Positions 47,205 to 55,570 of a stretch of DNA of 64,000 nt are shown here, piece by piece. The DNA is from Pseudomonas sp. LRP2-20 (GTDB lineage: Bacteria; Pseudomonadota; Gammaproteobacteria; Pseudomonadales; Pseudomonadaceae), in assembly GCF_024349685.1 (NCBI RefSeq), contig NZ_AP025944.1:2858001-2922000 (forward strand), in the 5' to 3' direction. Within the stretch, counting starts at the first letter, position 1; every line of letters starts with the position of its first letter. The position numbers and the translations under genes were made by a program. The notes beneath the pieces were generated by a model. The model ran no database searches, was not told where the DNA came from, and worked only from the letters and a program-made list of their open reading frames with translations.

Positions 47205-47686
47205 CAGTTGAGGTTCTGCACTTTGTATTCTTGGGTATTGATCTGCAGTACGGCGTCGAACGAGACCTGGCGGGTGGCATCCTGCAAATGCAGCACGGCA
47301 TCGACCCGGAAGGTCAGCATGCGGTGGCCTACCTGCTGGGTCATCAGTTGTACGCGTACCGCGCGAAAACGCTTGTCACCAACGGTGATGGCTCGTTCAA
47401 GCTGGGCCTGGATCAGTCGCCGGTCCTCTGGGTTAAGTACGCCCTTGCTGGTGAAATCGGGCATGCCGTACTCGAGGATGGTGCCGGCCAGCTGCGCATG
47501 GCCGCCCAGGCGCTCGGCGACCATGCACTGACGGGTGTTGACCAGCACTTCAAGGTCGCGGATCAGGCTGGCCTTGTAATCGGCCAGGGAGCACAGCCGC
47601 CTGGAGACCGCCTCGCTTGCCTGATGAGGGGTGTCATCAAGCAGGCGATCCAACAGTGTTGGCACTAATTGATAGTTACGGCTCAT
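47204..47686 (-). CDS. tssE: TssE, gp25-like baseplate protein
   Basis: This 160-residue protein has the gp25/lysozyme-like fold of TssE. It opens with 'VPTLLDRLLDDTP', has the family's 'LNPEDRRLIQAQLERAI' stretch, and then strands that lead to the terminal 'QINTQEYKV'. The 'YGMPDF' motif is present. It initiates sheath polymerisation on the baseplate. It sits 32 bp after tssC. Confidence 0.92.
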   Translation of the reverse strand: MSRNYQLVPTLLDRLLDDTPHQASEAVSRRLCSLADYKASLIRDLEVLVNTRQCMVAERLGGHAQLAGTILEYGMPDFTSKGVLNPEDRRLIQAQLERAITVGDKRFRAVRVQLMTQQVGHRMLTFRVDAVLHLQDATRQVSFDAVLQINTQEYKVQNLN

Positions 47687-47718
47687 GGGTAAATGGCGCC
47701 TTCCTGGCTTGGGTTCGA

Positions 47719-49221
47719 TCAGCTACGGGTGGATTGCGGCAGTTCGGCGACCAGACGCAGCGAGGCGGTCAGTTCGTCAAGCTGGTAGTGCGGGCGCAAG
47801 AACGCCACGGCCTTGTAGGCACCTGGCTTGCCCGGCACCTCCACCACTTCGACGCTGGCTTCACGCAGCGGGAATTTGGCCTTGGCCTCCTGGCTGGCGG
47901 TGTCGTCGAGCAGCACGTAGTCGGCCAGCCATTCGTTGAGGAACGACTCCACGTCCTTGCGCGAGGCGAAGCTGCCGATCTTGTCGCGCATGATCGCCTT
48001 CATGTAGTGGGCGATACGCGAGGTGGCGAAAATGTACTGCAGCTGCGCCGACAGCCGTGCGTTTGCATTGGCGATGTCGGTGTTGTATTGCTTCTGCTTC
48101 TGGGTCGACTGGGTGCCGAAGAACGCAGCGTAGTCAGTGCCCTTGCAGTGGACCAGGGGGATGAAGCCCAGGTCTGACAGCTCTTTCTCGCGGCGGTCGG
48201 TGATAGCGATTTCAGTCGGGCACTTGAGCGCGATTTCACCGTCGTCGGTCTTGAAGGTGTGGGTCGGCAGGCCTTCGACCAGGCCACCGCCTTCCACACC
48301 ACGGATCGCCACGCACCAGCCATAGCGGGAGAAGGCATCGGTCACGCGGGTGCCCAGGGCGTAGGCGGCGTTCATCCACAGGTACTTGTTGTGGTCACGG
48401 CCATCGACGCTTTCAACGAAGTTGAACTCGTCCACCGGCACGGTATCCGGGCCATAGGGCAGGCGGCCGAGTACGTGCGGCAGGGTCAGACCGACATAGC
48501 GCGAGTCTTCGGAGGCGCGGAACGACTTCCACTTGGCGTATTCGACGGTGTCGAAGATCTTCGCCAGGTCGCGCGGTCCGGACATGTCGGTGAACGAGTC
48601 CCAGCCGAACAGTTCCGGCGATGCTGCAGAAATGAACGGCGCGTGGGCGGCAGCGGCGACGTGGGAGATTTCCTCAAGCAGGTACATGTCCTCTGGGCTG
48701 CGAGTGAACTCGTAGTCGCCCACCAGCATGCCGAAAGGCGCACCGCCGAAGGTACCGTACTCTTCTTCGTAGATTTTCTTGAAGAGAGCGCTCTGGTCGA
48801 ATTCGGAGGCGGCCTTGAGGTCGCGGACCAGATCCTTTTTCGATGCATTGAGCAACTGGATCTTCAGCGTGGTGCTGGTCTCGGTCTGGTCGACCTGGTA
48901 CTTCAGGCCGCGCCAGGAGGCTTCTAGCTGCTGGAACTCGCTGGCGTGCATGATCTCGTTCATCTGCTCAGAAAGCATCGCGTCAATTTCGGCGATACGC
49001 GCATCGAGTACGGCGATCAGGTCCTTGCTGGGCGTCAGTTCACCTTCCAGCACCTGGCCGACCAGTTCGCCGATCAGGTCGCGGGTGCGACTGCGCTCGG
49101 TTTCCGAACGGGCCACGCGGCTTTCGGAAATGATGCTGTCGAGCAGAGATGCCTGGGGCGCGAAGTTCTCGACTTCGACCAGGTCGGATTCCTGTTGGGG
49201 CAATGTTTGCTTGTCGGTCAT
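47719..49221 (-). CDS. tssC: TssC, large sheath subunit
   Basis: This 500-residue protein pairs with TssB to build the contractile sheath. Conserved blocks include 'QLEASWRGLKYQVDQTETS', 'GTFGGAPFGMLVGDYEF', 'LPYGPDTVPVDEFNFVE' and 'SRYGWCVAIRGVEGGGLVEG', followed by the C-terminal 'YQLDELTASLRLVAELP'. The ATG has AGGAG about seven bases upstream. It follows tssB by 14 bp. Confidence 0.96.
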   Translation of the reverse strand: MTDKQTLPQQESDLVEVENFAPQASLLDSIISESRVARSETERSRTRDLIGELVGQVLEGELTPSKDLIAVLDARIAEIDAMLSEQMNEIMHASEFQQLEASWRGLKYQVDQTETSTTLKIQLLNASKKDLVRDLKAASEFDQSALFKKIYEEEYGTFGGAPFGMLVGDYEFTRSPEDMYLLEEISHVAAAAHAPFISAASPELFGWDSFTDMSGPRDLAKIFDTVEYAKWKSFRASEDSRYVGLTLPHVLGRLPYGPDTVPVDEFNFVESVDGRDHNKYLWMNAAYALGTRVTDAFSRYGWCVAIRGVEGGGLVEGLPTHTFKTDDGEIALKCPTEIAITDRREKELSDLGFIPLVHCKGTDYAAFFGTQSTQKQKQYNTDIANANARLSAQLQYIFATSRIAHYMKAIMRDKIGSFASRKDVESFLNEWLADYVLLDDTASQEAKAKFPLREASVEVVEVPGKPGAYKAVAFLRPHYQLDELTASLRLVAELPQSTRS

Positions 49222-49235
49222 CGTCTGGCTCCTGC

Positions 49236-49769
49236 TTACTCTTTGCCATCGTCGGCAGGTACGGCGGCTTCGCGACCGAATTCCTTGCCCAGGGTTTTCA
49301 GCTTTTCGGTGTTCTGCAGCACGTCCATCAGCAGCTCTTCGAGCTTGTCGTTGCCGCCCATCTTGTTGCGCAGGTCGGCCAGCTTGTTGCGCACTTCCAG
49401 CAGCTTGCGCAGCGGTTCGACCTGCTTGACCACGTTCTGTGGCTCGAAGTCTTCAAGGCTGTTGAAGTTCAGTTCGACGCCCAGCTGGGTGCCGTTCTTG
49501 GCCAGGGTGTTGTCGACGCGGTAGGTCAGGCGCGGCTTGATGCCCTTGAGCACGCCGTTGAAGTTGTCGCGGTCGATGAAGACGAACTTGCGGTCCTTGA
49601 GCTTGGGCAGCGGCTCCAGCGGGTTGCCGGAGAAATCGCCCAGCACGCCGACGACAAAGGGCAGCTCTTTCTTCTCGATGGCATCGCCGATGTCCACGTC
49701 GTAGGTGATATGGACCCGAGGCGCGCGAACGCGGTCGAGTTTGTGCTGGGTGCTTTCCTTCTTCGCCAT
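49236..49769 (-). CDS. tssB: TssB, small sheath subunit
   Basis: This 177-residue protein starts at ATG 49769 with GGAG in front; the frame to 49805 adds 12 residues without family sequence. Hallmarks are 'RVRAPRVHITYDVDIGDA', 'LPFVVGVLGDFSGNP', 'KLKDRKFVFIDRDNFNGVL' and an Arg/Lys-rich 'LRKLLEVRNKLADLRNKMGG' coil. It intertwines with TssC and its C-terminus is normally recognised with TssC by ClpV. Confidence 0.96.
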   Translation of the reverse strand: MAKKESTQHKLDRVRAPRVHITYDVDIGDAIEKKELPFVVGVLGDFSGNPLEPLPKLKDRKFVFIDRDNFNGVLKGIKPRLTYRVDNTLAKNGTQLGVELNFNSLEDFEPQNVVKQVEPLRKLLEVRNKLADLRNKMGGNDKLEELLMDVLQNTEKLKTLGKEFGREAAVPADDGKE

Positions 49770-49833
49770 CGTGTTCTCCAGTGCGAGCAATTCGCTGCGA
49801 ATCATTGCGCCGCCCGCGAGCGGGCGCAGCGCG

Positions 49834-50583
49834 TTACAGTCCTTCGATCGTCAGCAGCAGGCGCTGACGGATGTCGTCGTTCATTTCCAGAATGTTGTCG
49901 CGCCCCACCAGCTCTTCGAAGCTGGTGTTGCCGGCAATTTGCGTGCTGCTGCGGATCACCGAGTCGTCAGGCAGTTGCGAACGCACCGGCGAGCTGATGA
50001 CGCAGAACGGCAGGTCGCCAAAGCCCTTGAGGCGCTCGAAACTGAGCCCGTAGCGCAGGCCTTCGAACAGCCGGCCAAGGCCTGGCGATTTGCTCAGGCA
50101 GTAGAACAGCACCAGGTAGTGCACCACGAAACGGTACAGCTCGGCGCTGCTGCGGTTGGGGTCTTTGATGACGGTGCGAAACTGCGCCAGATCAAAGGCG
50201 TGGAAGCCCACCACCCAGCGCGTCGGGCTGGTGATACGAATGACCTGGCCGCTCTGTTCGAGGACCTTGTCGTATTCCAGCGGGAACAGTTCGGGGGTGG
50301 TGCTGATCAGGTTCAGCGGCACTTCCAGCTCGCTGACCAGCTGGAACGGCGCGGCCGAGCCGATGCGCTCGTAGAGTTCGATCAACGACTGGAAGTGGCC
50401 CTGGGTTTCGCGCCCGCTGCTGCGCTGGGCGCCTTGCAGGTATTCGCCAAACAGGGTTTGCGGACGGATCAGCGGTGCCACGGTGGCAAGGTAATCCGCC
50501 GCCTGCGCCTTCAGCGCATCGGAGATCGCCCGCGTCTGGCTACGCAGCTTGATCAGTGCTTCGACATCGAATGTCTGTGTCAT
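49834..50583 (-). CDS. uncharacterised first gene of the T6SS operon
   Basis: This is a protein of about 249 residues if started at ATG 50583 ('MTQTFDVEALI'); ATG 50598 is possible and neither has a strong ribosome-binding site. It has no signal peptide or membrane segment. The N-terminal half is helical with 'LFGEYLQGAQRSSGRETQGH'; the C-terminal half is mixed, with 'FVVHYLVLFYCLSKSPG' and a final 'VGRDNILEMNDDIRQRLLL'. It lies 64 bp upstream of tssB on the same strand, where some clusters encode TssA. It lacks the ImpA signature, which is found in the gene at 29.7-30.8 kb. I do not recognise its family. Confidence 0.6.
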   Translation of the reverse strand: MTQTFDVEALIKLRSQTRAISDALKAQAADYLATVAPLIRPQTLFGEYLQGAQRSSGRETQGHFQSLIELYERIGSAAPFQLVSELEVPLNLISTTPELFPLEYDKVLEQSGQVIRITSPTRWVVGFHAFDLAQFRTVIKDPNRSSAELYRFVVHYLVLFYCLSKSPGLGRLFEGLRYGLSFERLKGFGDLPFCVISSPVRSQLPDDSVIRSSTQIAGNTSFEELVGRDNILEMNDDIRQRLLLTIEGL

Positions 50584-51022
50584 CGGTACATCGTCCATGA
50601 GCCTGCTTGATCGTCCTGAAACGCCAATGGCGTGGACCTGAAAATCGCGCCTCTCGGCTGCGGCAAATTTGAGTGCTGGCACATGAATATCGTGTTGCCA
50701 GCAATGCCGAGTAGGGCACCCCGCTGCGGAAGAAGTTCCGGCGAGGGGCGCGATTTTTTCCCTGTTTTGTGAAGTTGCGCAATGATGGCTGGATGGTGGC
50801 TCTGTATGGTTTTGTCTACTGAAAATGGGGCCTTGGCCCCTAAACTCAGGGGGCGAAAGTGCTAATGGGACGGAAAAAATGACCGTAAAAAGTTTTTGTA
50901 AAAAAGTGAAGCCGGTCTCATTTTTGTGCGAGGAGCCGTTAGCAGCCGGCTGCCATCGCGGCCCGTTTCAATGATGGCAACGCGACGAAATATGCCGCGC
51001 CAAAGCGGTTTCGCATGGGTAG
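50584..51022. promoter_or_regulatory. presumed T6SS operon promoter region with an inverted repeat
   Basis: This gene-free 440-bp stretch lies upstream of the whole minus-strand T6SS block. It contains an inverted repeat TGCTGGCA (50674-50681) / TGCCAGCA (50696-50703), about 90 bp from the first gene's start. There is also a GGGGCC/GGCCCC mini-hairpin near 50826-50839 and an A/T-tract at about 50876-50912 that could serve as a promoter-proximal UP-like element. I searched both strands for a sigma-54 GG-N10-GC pattern around the repeat and did not find one. Confidence 0.4.
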
Positions 51023-51592
51023 CTAAAGCGGTTTTGCACCGGCCATGCGACCCTCGATTCCCCACTCCCGCAACCACCCGAGCAAGGCGTGCAATTCATC
51101 GGTGGCCTCGACCGACAGCGCGCCGTTTTCATGCAGGACGGCATCGCTGAGCGTGCCCATGCCGCAGGGCATAGCAAACACGCTCAAACGAACCTGTTCG
51201 GGGTCGCTGTGCAGCCGTGAGTGGTAGCCCAGGAGCGTGTTGGCCCAGCTTGGGTAGCCGCCATCGCGCAGCAGCAAGGTTGCTGTTCGCGCCAGTACCG
51301 CCGAGATCTCCGCCAGCTCCCAGGTGCAGGGGGCAGCCGTGCCGCGCTGGGTGCCAGGTTGCGTCATCAAGAGGTGGTCCAGTTCGCGGCGGCGGCAGCG
51401 AACGACCATGGGCAGCGCTGCCGAAGATTCTTTTAGCCAGGCATCGTATTGGGCCCTGTCGATGCGGTAGTACTCTTCGTAATCGACCAGAGCATTGCTC
51501 ACCGGGATGGACAGGTAGCACTGCTGTGAAGTCAGTTCTACTCCAAGCGAAAAGCGATGCTTGCAGCTTGTGTAGGTATCGTTGAATTTCAT
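51023..51592 (-). CDS. hypothetical cytoplasmic protein, possibly immunity-related
   Basis: This 189-residue protein has no signal or membrane segment. Two parts can be seen: an N-terminal half with 'YLSIPVSNALVDYEEYYRID' and 'RCRRRELDHLLM', and a C-terminal half with 'RDGGYPSWANTLLGYHSRL' and 'ELHALLGWLREWG'. The first half resembles small proteins found among polymorphic-toxin immunity genes, from memory only. It sits upstream of the T6SS operon and follows a membrane-protein gene on the same strand. Confidence 0.55.
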   Translation of the reverse strand: MKFNDTYTSCKHRFSLGVELTSQQCYLSIPVSNALVDYEEYYRIDRAQYDAWLKESSAALPMVVRCRRRELDHLLMTQPGTQRGTAAPCTWELAEISAVLARTATLLLRDGGYPSWANTLLGYHSRLHSDPEQVRLSVFAMPCGMGTLSDAVLHENGALSVEATDELHALLGWLREWGIEGRMAGAKPL

Positions 51593-51619
51593 GCTGAGAA
51601 GCGCCTTCGATGTAAGCAG

Positions 51620-52168
51620 CTAGCGGCCATCCACCTGGATGCAGATGTTCTGCTTGCCTACGATCTTGCATGGCCAGTTATCGTTGATGTAGCTGTCTGG
51701 TGTGAAGCACATGCGCTCATCGTTCACCCAGAACATTTGCCATCCTGAACCCGAGATGCGCAGCTTGGGGCACGACCAGTAGCCCTTGGCGGAGAGTGTG
51801 GCAGTGGTCAGCGCGATCATGACAGGCGCTACGACCATGAGTGCAACCGTCAATTGCATCGAGCGCAGTTGGAACCCGTAGAGCCAGGTCTTTTTGGGCG
51901 GGGCGAATTTCTGGCCGGTCCAGGCTGCGATCAGGCAGCCCAGGGCCATGACCGGTGCGAACGGTATTGCCGCGACAACGAAGAATGATTTGAGGGGCGT
52001 TTCCACGACCGGTGCATTCCGGTAGATGCGACCGTAGAGCGGTACGATTTCAGTCCAGAGCACGTAGGCGCCAAGCGCCCCTACGGCCAGTAGGCAAAGG
52101 GCCAGGCCAATGCCCGCCAGTTTGAAAAGGATCGGGGATCGCACATGGAGTTCGGCATGATTCTTCAC
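51620..52168 (-). CDS. membrane protein, paralogue of 54240-54782
   Basis: This 182-residue protein has three or four hydrophobic segments (about 16-40, 62-84, 108-130). Its conserved C-terminal domain outside the membrane carries paired cysteines: '[16 protein letters not shown]', then '[17 protein letters not shown]' and 'QNICIQVDG'. The same plan occurs in the protein at 54240-54782, so the two form a local family. The cysteine pattern suggests disulphides in a periplasmic domain. An immunity role against a periplasmic or membrane toxin is plausible but inferred only from the neighbourhood. Confidence 0.6.
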   Translation of the reverse strand: MKNHAELHVRSPILFKLAGIGLALCLLAVGALGAYVLWTEIVPLYGRIYRNAPVVETPLKSFFVVAAIPFAPVMALGCLIAAWTGQKFAPPKKTWLYGFQLRSMQLTVALMVVAPVMIALTTATLSAKGYWSCPKLRISGSGWQMFWVNDERMCFTPDSYINDNWPCKIVGKQNICIQVDGR

Positions 52169-52295
52169 GGTAGCCTCAGCGTTCCTTGCTGCATCGGTCT
52201 GGTCTTTGCTGCTGTCTGGACGGGTCGTTGCCAGTGAGCAGCAGGTTCAGCAGAATGTTCGCATGGATGAGCGCAACCCACAGCAAGGAATGAAC

Positions 52296-53411
52296 ATGAT
52301 CGATCTGAGAAGCCCGGATGCAACCCTGAGCGAGTACGCCCAGCGCTACGTCGACCTGCTGCCCGAGTGGTCGCCGCAGTTGCAGCAGCGCATGAGCTAC
52401 ATGATCGAACCCGATGCCCCCAGGCTGCCGCGTATCAAGCCTGCCTGGTTGAGCGACAGGCCCTGCACGTTGTCACCGGAGCAAGCGTTGGACCGTGCAC
52501 AAGGGGCGCTGTTGGGACTGGCGATTGGTGATGCGGTAGGCACGACCCTGGAGTTTCAGCGGCGCGATCAGGGGCAGGTCAGCGATATGGTCGGTGGTGG
52601 CCCTTTCCGCCTGGCGCCAGGTGAATGGACCGACGACACCAGCATGGCCCTGTGCCTGGCGGACACCTACGCGAGCCAAGGCAAGTTCGATTTCGCGACC
52701 TTTGCCGATGCCATGGTGCGCTGGTATCGGCAGGGCGAAAACAGCGTCAATGGCCGCTGCTTCGACATCGGTAATGTCACGCGCCGAGCCCTGGAGGGGT
52801 GGGAGGCCCAAGGACTTGGGTGGATGGGTAATCTCGAGGCCTCGACAGCAGGCAATGGTTCGTTGATCAGGCTCGCGCCCACGGCCATTTTCCGACGCCA
52901 TTCACTGTCGGCAACCTGGTGGCAGAGCGTAACGCAGAGCAGTGTGACTCACCGCGCGATCGAGGTGTCGGAGTGCTGCAAGTTATTTGGTGCGCAGTTG
53001 CATTTGGCGCTCAATGGCGCGGACAAGGATGAGGCATTGTCGCCGAAGGTGCGCCCCCTGCAGCCCCGGGCCTTGATCATCAATGCCGGCGAGTACAAGC
53101 ACAAAACCCGTGAGCAGATTCGCTCGTCCGGGTATGTGGTCGATACCTTGGAAGCAGCGCTCTGGGCCGTATGGAATACGGACAATTTCAGGGATGCGAT
53201 TCTGTTGGCGGCCAACCTTGCCGATGATGCCGACAGTGTGGCGGCGACGGCGGGGCAGATTGCCGGAGCCTTGTATGGCGTGTCGGGCATGCCGCCGGAG
53301 TGGGTGGCTAAAGTTGCCTGGTCGCAACACATTCGTGATTTGGCTAGCCGGCTATTTGAACTTGCGCCGCCGGGTGATGAGTTGGATGAGCTTACTTACG
53401 ACCGGCAGTGA
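52296..53411 (+). CDS. ADP-ribosylglycohydrolase, possible Tri1-like immunity enzyme
   Basis: This 371-residue protein starts at ATG 52296, placed six bases after AAGGA; longer starts back to 52206 lack this. The ADP-ribosyl hydrolase core has both metal-binding motifs: '[14 protein letters not shown]' followed by '[14 protein letters not shown]', and the late '[21 protein letters not shown]'. It would remove ADP-ribose from arginine-type modified proteins. An N-terminal extension of about 60 residues precedes the core, as in Tri1 immunity proteins, which block T6SS ADP-ribosyltransferase toxins and also reverse their damage. No ADP-ribosyltransferase gene is visible nearby, so a housekeeping DraG-like role is possible. 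Confidence 0.8.
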   Translation: MIDLRSPDATLSEYAQRYVDLLPEWSPQLQQRMSYMIEPDAPRLPRIKPAWLSDRPCTLSPEQALDRAQGALLGLAIGDAVGTTLEFQRRDQGQVSDMVGGGPFRLAPGEWTDDTSMALCLADTYASQGKFDFATFADAMVRWYRQGENSVNGRCFDIGNVTRRALEGWEAQGLGWMGNLEASTAGNGSLIRLAPTAIFRRHSLSATWWQSVTQSSVTHRAIEVSECCKLFGAQLHLALNGADKDEALSPKVRPLQPRALIINAGEYKHKTREQIRSSGYVVDTLEAALWAVWNTDNFRDAILLAANLADDADSVAATAGQIAGALYGVSGMPPEWVAKVAWSQHIRDLASRLFELAPPGDELDELTYDRQ

Positions 53412-53507
53412 AATTTAACGGTATGTCGGTTGCCTGCTCTCTGGTCGAGACGCGCAGGTTAGGCACGATTGGCGCTCTGCGTCCGATTGATAAAATGGAT
53501 TGAACTC

Positions 53508-54209
53508 ATGTTTACCGTTGAGCGCTTTTTCGCAAAAATTTGGGCGGCATGGCTACTGATGTTAATGATAGCGGTGTTGATGATTGGCGTTGCCCCGCCA
53601 TTTTTTTTCATCCTGTCAGCCATTGCGGTGGTCGTGATGAGTGTGTGGTGCATTGAATGCGCCTTTCGAACTGAACGCTTTGTTATATATGCTAATCTGC
53701 GGCTCTTCTTTAATCTTTCTATCGCTCCGTTGTTCGCTGCCCTGCTAACAATGGCCATCAGTTACAAAAAGATGAAGCTAGGCGGTTTGACCTCAACTGC
53801 GCTGTGCCTTGCTCCTGTGGTTCTTACACTGTTGGCATATGGCCTGGTTTGCGTCTGGCCTGGCAAAAGCAGCGTGCTTCAGTTTGAGGGGCTTTGTGTG
53901 GAGTCCATCGAGATTCCGGAGCCGGTGAGGTGGTGGCAAGCCGGGCTGGGTGCGGGGCTGAGCAGTTTGACCTACCCACTGATGAAATCCCATGATGTGC
54001 CGATGACCGGTTTGATCTACTTCTTCATGTTCATAGCCTTGTTCATGGTGTTCTACCATCGTGACAAAATTTGGGCTTTGAGGGCGCTGAAGGCACGTGA
54101 GGCAAAAAAGAACTGTCGATACACCTTCAGGGATGTAGACGCTATTAGAGCCCAGCGCGCCGCTTCGTGGCTGGGGAGGCTTTTTGCTGTCAGGACGAAC
54201 GGCGAGTGA
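53508..54209 (+). CDS. multi-pass membrane protein, unknown function
   Basis: This protein of about 233 residues starts at ATG 53508 ('MFTVERFF'). It has hydrophobic segments at about 10-45, 65-85, 95-115 and 165-185, then a basic cytoplasmic C-terminus. Its codon use is more AT-rich than that of the T6SS core. It follows the ADP-ribosylglycohydrolase by 96 bp on the same strand and converges on the membrane-protein gene at 54240. No family recognised. Confidence 0.55.
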   Translation: MFTVERFFAKIWAAWLLMLMIAVLMIGVAPPFFFILSAIAVVVMSVWCIECAFRTERFVIYANLRLFFNLSIAPLFAALLTMAISYKKMKLGGLTSTALCLAPVVLTLLAYGLVCVWPGKSSVLQFEGLCVESIEIPEPVRWWQAGLGAGLSSLTYPLMKSHDVPMTGLIYFFMFIALFMVFYHRDKIWALRALKAREAKKNCRYTFRDVDAIRAQRAASWLGRLFAVRTNGE

Positions 54210-54239
54210 GGCGTATTGCGCTGCGCTGGTGGGCCCTGC

Positions 54240-54782
54240 TTATTCATCCATGTTGATGCATAACTGCTTGCCCTCTACATTTTTGCAGGGCCACCTGTTT
54301 TCTGTATAGCTGTCAGGGACAAAGCAAAAGCCAGGGTGACTTACCCAATAGGTTTGCCAGGCCGAGCCAGATTTTCTGAGTTGGGGGCAACTCGTATAGT
54401 CGAGTTTGTTGAGCGCTACCGTGGTGAGGATGGCTGCGAGGGGGGCGACCGCAATTAATGAGTAGACAGAGGCTTTCAGCATTGCGTTCTGGAGTTTTCC
54501 GAACACGGACTTGTTGTGTGGCGCGAATCGTTCGCCTGTATATATCGCAAAAGCACTGGCAACGACACAAGCGAGCATGACAGGCGGGGCCATGAGCAAG
54601 CCAAAAGCCATATACGGGACTTCGATAACAGCGGCGAGACGCCACATCTGGCCGTAAATGGGAAGCACGTGTGTGATTAGCCAATAGACGGCGAACAGAC
54701 CCACGCTTGCACAGAGGAGTAAGGTCAGAACAGCTCGAAGCCTGAATGCTATTGATCCAGTTTCGCTGCTAGCCGAGGTCAT
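54240..54782 (-). CDS. membrane protein, paralogue of 51620-52168
   Basis: This 180-residue protein has hydrophobic segments at about 13-38, 58-80 and 103-128. The C-terminal cysteine-bearing domain has 'SCPQLRKSGSAWQTYWV', 'GFCFVPDSYTENRWPC' and 'KQLCINMDE'. Relative to the other copy the N-terminus differs but the extracytoplasmic end is clearly related. Its start overlaps the stop of the small gene upstream (54769-55113) by 14 nt, so the two are translationally coupled. Confidence 0.65.
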   Translation of the reverse strand: MTSASSETGSIAFRLRAVLTLLLCASVGLFAVYWLITHVLPIYGQMWRLAAVIEVPYMAFGLLMAPPVMLACVVASAFAIYTGERFAPHNKSVFGKLQNAMLKASVYSLIAVAPLAAILTTVALNKLDYTSCPQLRKSGSAWQTYWVSHPGFCFVPDSYTENRWPCKNVEGKQLCINMDE

Positions 54783-55113
54783 TGGGTCTGCCTTGAGATT
54801 CCTGCGAAGGCTTCTCCCCCATGCGCGCCTTGAGCTTGCGCAGGGTAGGGGACTCGCCTCCCGTCAGCTCAATGCGGAACTCGGCGAAGGCTCGCTCGAG
54901 ATCGTCATACTGCTGCAGCCCTTCTTCGGTGAACAGGTAGCGCCCGGGGATGTCGCGCCATTCCATCGGGGTGCGGATGCGTTCCTGGTCTGCTGCTTTC
55001 AGCAGTGGCTCCAGTTCGACGCTCAACTTCGTCGCGGCAGGGTCTTGCGCCTTCAGGCTGCCGATGATCAAGCGAAGCTTGAGTGACTTCTGTTTGAGTG
55101 TTTCGGTGTTCAT
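54769..55113 (-). CDS. small soluble protein, paralogue of 55187-55495
   Basis: This 114-residue, mostly helical, charged protein has no membrane segment. The central motif 'RTPMEWRDIPGRYLFTEEGL' is shared with the neighbour at 55187-55495 ('TSPMEPRDIPGHRYFTETQL'), followed by an acidic helix. It overlaps the downstream membrane-protein gene by 14 nt. The pair (small cytoplasmic protein plus cysteine-rich membrane protein) looks like a unit, perhaps immunity proteins. Function unknown. Confidence 0.6.
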   Translation of the reverse strand: MNTETLKQKSLKLRLIIGSLKAQDPAATKLSVELEPLLKAADQERIRTPMEWRDIPGRYLFTEEGLQQYDDLERAFAEFRIELTGGESPTLRKLKARMGEKPSQESQGRPNDLG

Positions 55114-55186
55114 GCTCAGTCCTGAGTGGAGATGGCGCCACTCAGTTTAGTAGTAACTATGATTGGCGCTTTAAGTGGCAAGATGT

Positions 55187-55495
55187 TCAGGGCTTGTTCA
55201 TTTTGGCTTGTAGCATCTGAAATGCTTTCGAGGCTTGGCCGTCGATGAGCTCGACGTAAAACGATGCATACAGTTCCTCAAGGTCCCGGTAAGCACCCAG
55301 TTGGGTTTCAGTGAAGTAGCGATGGCCGGGGATGTCCCGTGGCTCCATGGGGGAGGTAATTTCTTTTTTCATTGCGCGTGTCATCAGTCCATCCAGCTCC
55401 TGGAGCAACATGGCCGCAGCACGCTCTTGATGTTGATAGTGCTCAAGCAGGCTACGCAACTGCGTGGCTGCAAGTTTCAGTGCATCTGAATTCAT
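55187..55495 (-). CDS. small soluble protein, paralogue of 54769-55113
   Basis: This 102-residue protein has the same layout as its neighbour: an N-terminal helix, the 'PMEPRDIPGHRYFTE' motif and an acidic C-terminal helix. It lies 73 bp upstream of the neighbour on the same strand, so the two arose by tandem duplication and divergence. A 5'-truncated vgrG begins about 75 bp away on the other strand, which marks a rearrangement border. Confidence 0.6.
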   Translation of the reverse strand: MNSDALKLAATQLRSLLEHYQHQERAAAMLLQELDGLMTRAMKKEITSPMEPRDIPGHRYFTETQLGAYRDLEELYASFYVELIDGQASKAFQMLQAKMNKP

Positions 55496-55570
55496 GATTG
55501 CATTCCTAGTTATCTATCGAGCCGACAAGCTTGGCTGCTGACCATTCGCCTCGATTGGGCGTCAAGAACT

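Noticed and set aside
50674..50703. sigma-54 promoter at the inverted repeat (TGGCAC ... TTGC)
   Set aside because: The GG to GC spacing is not the required 10 bases on either strand.
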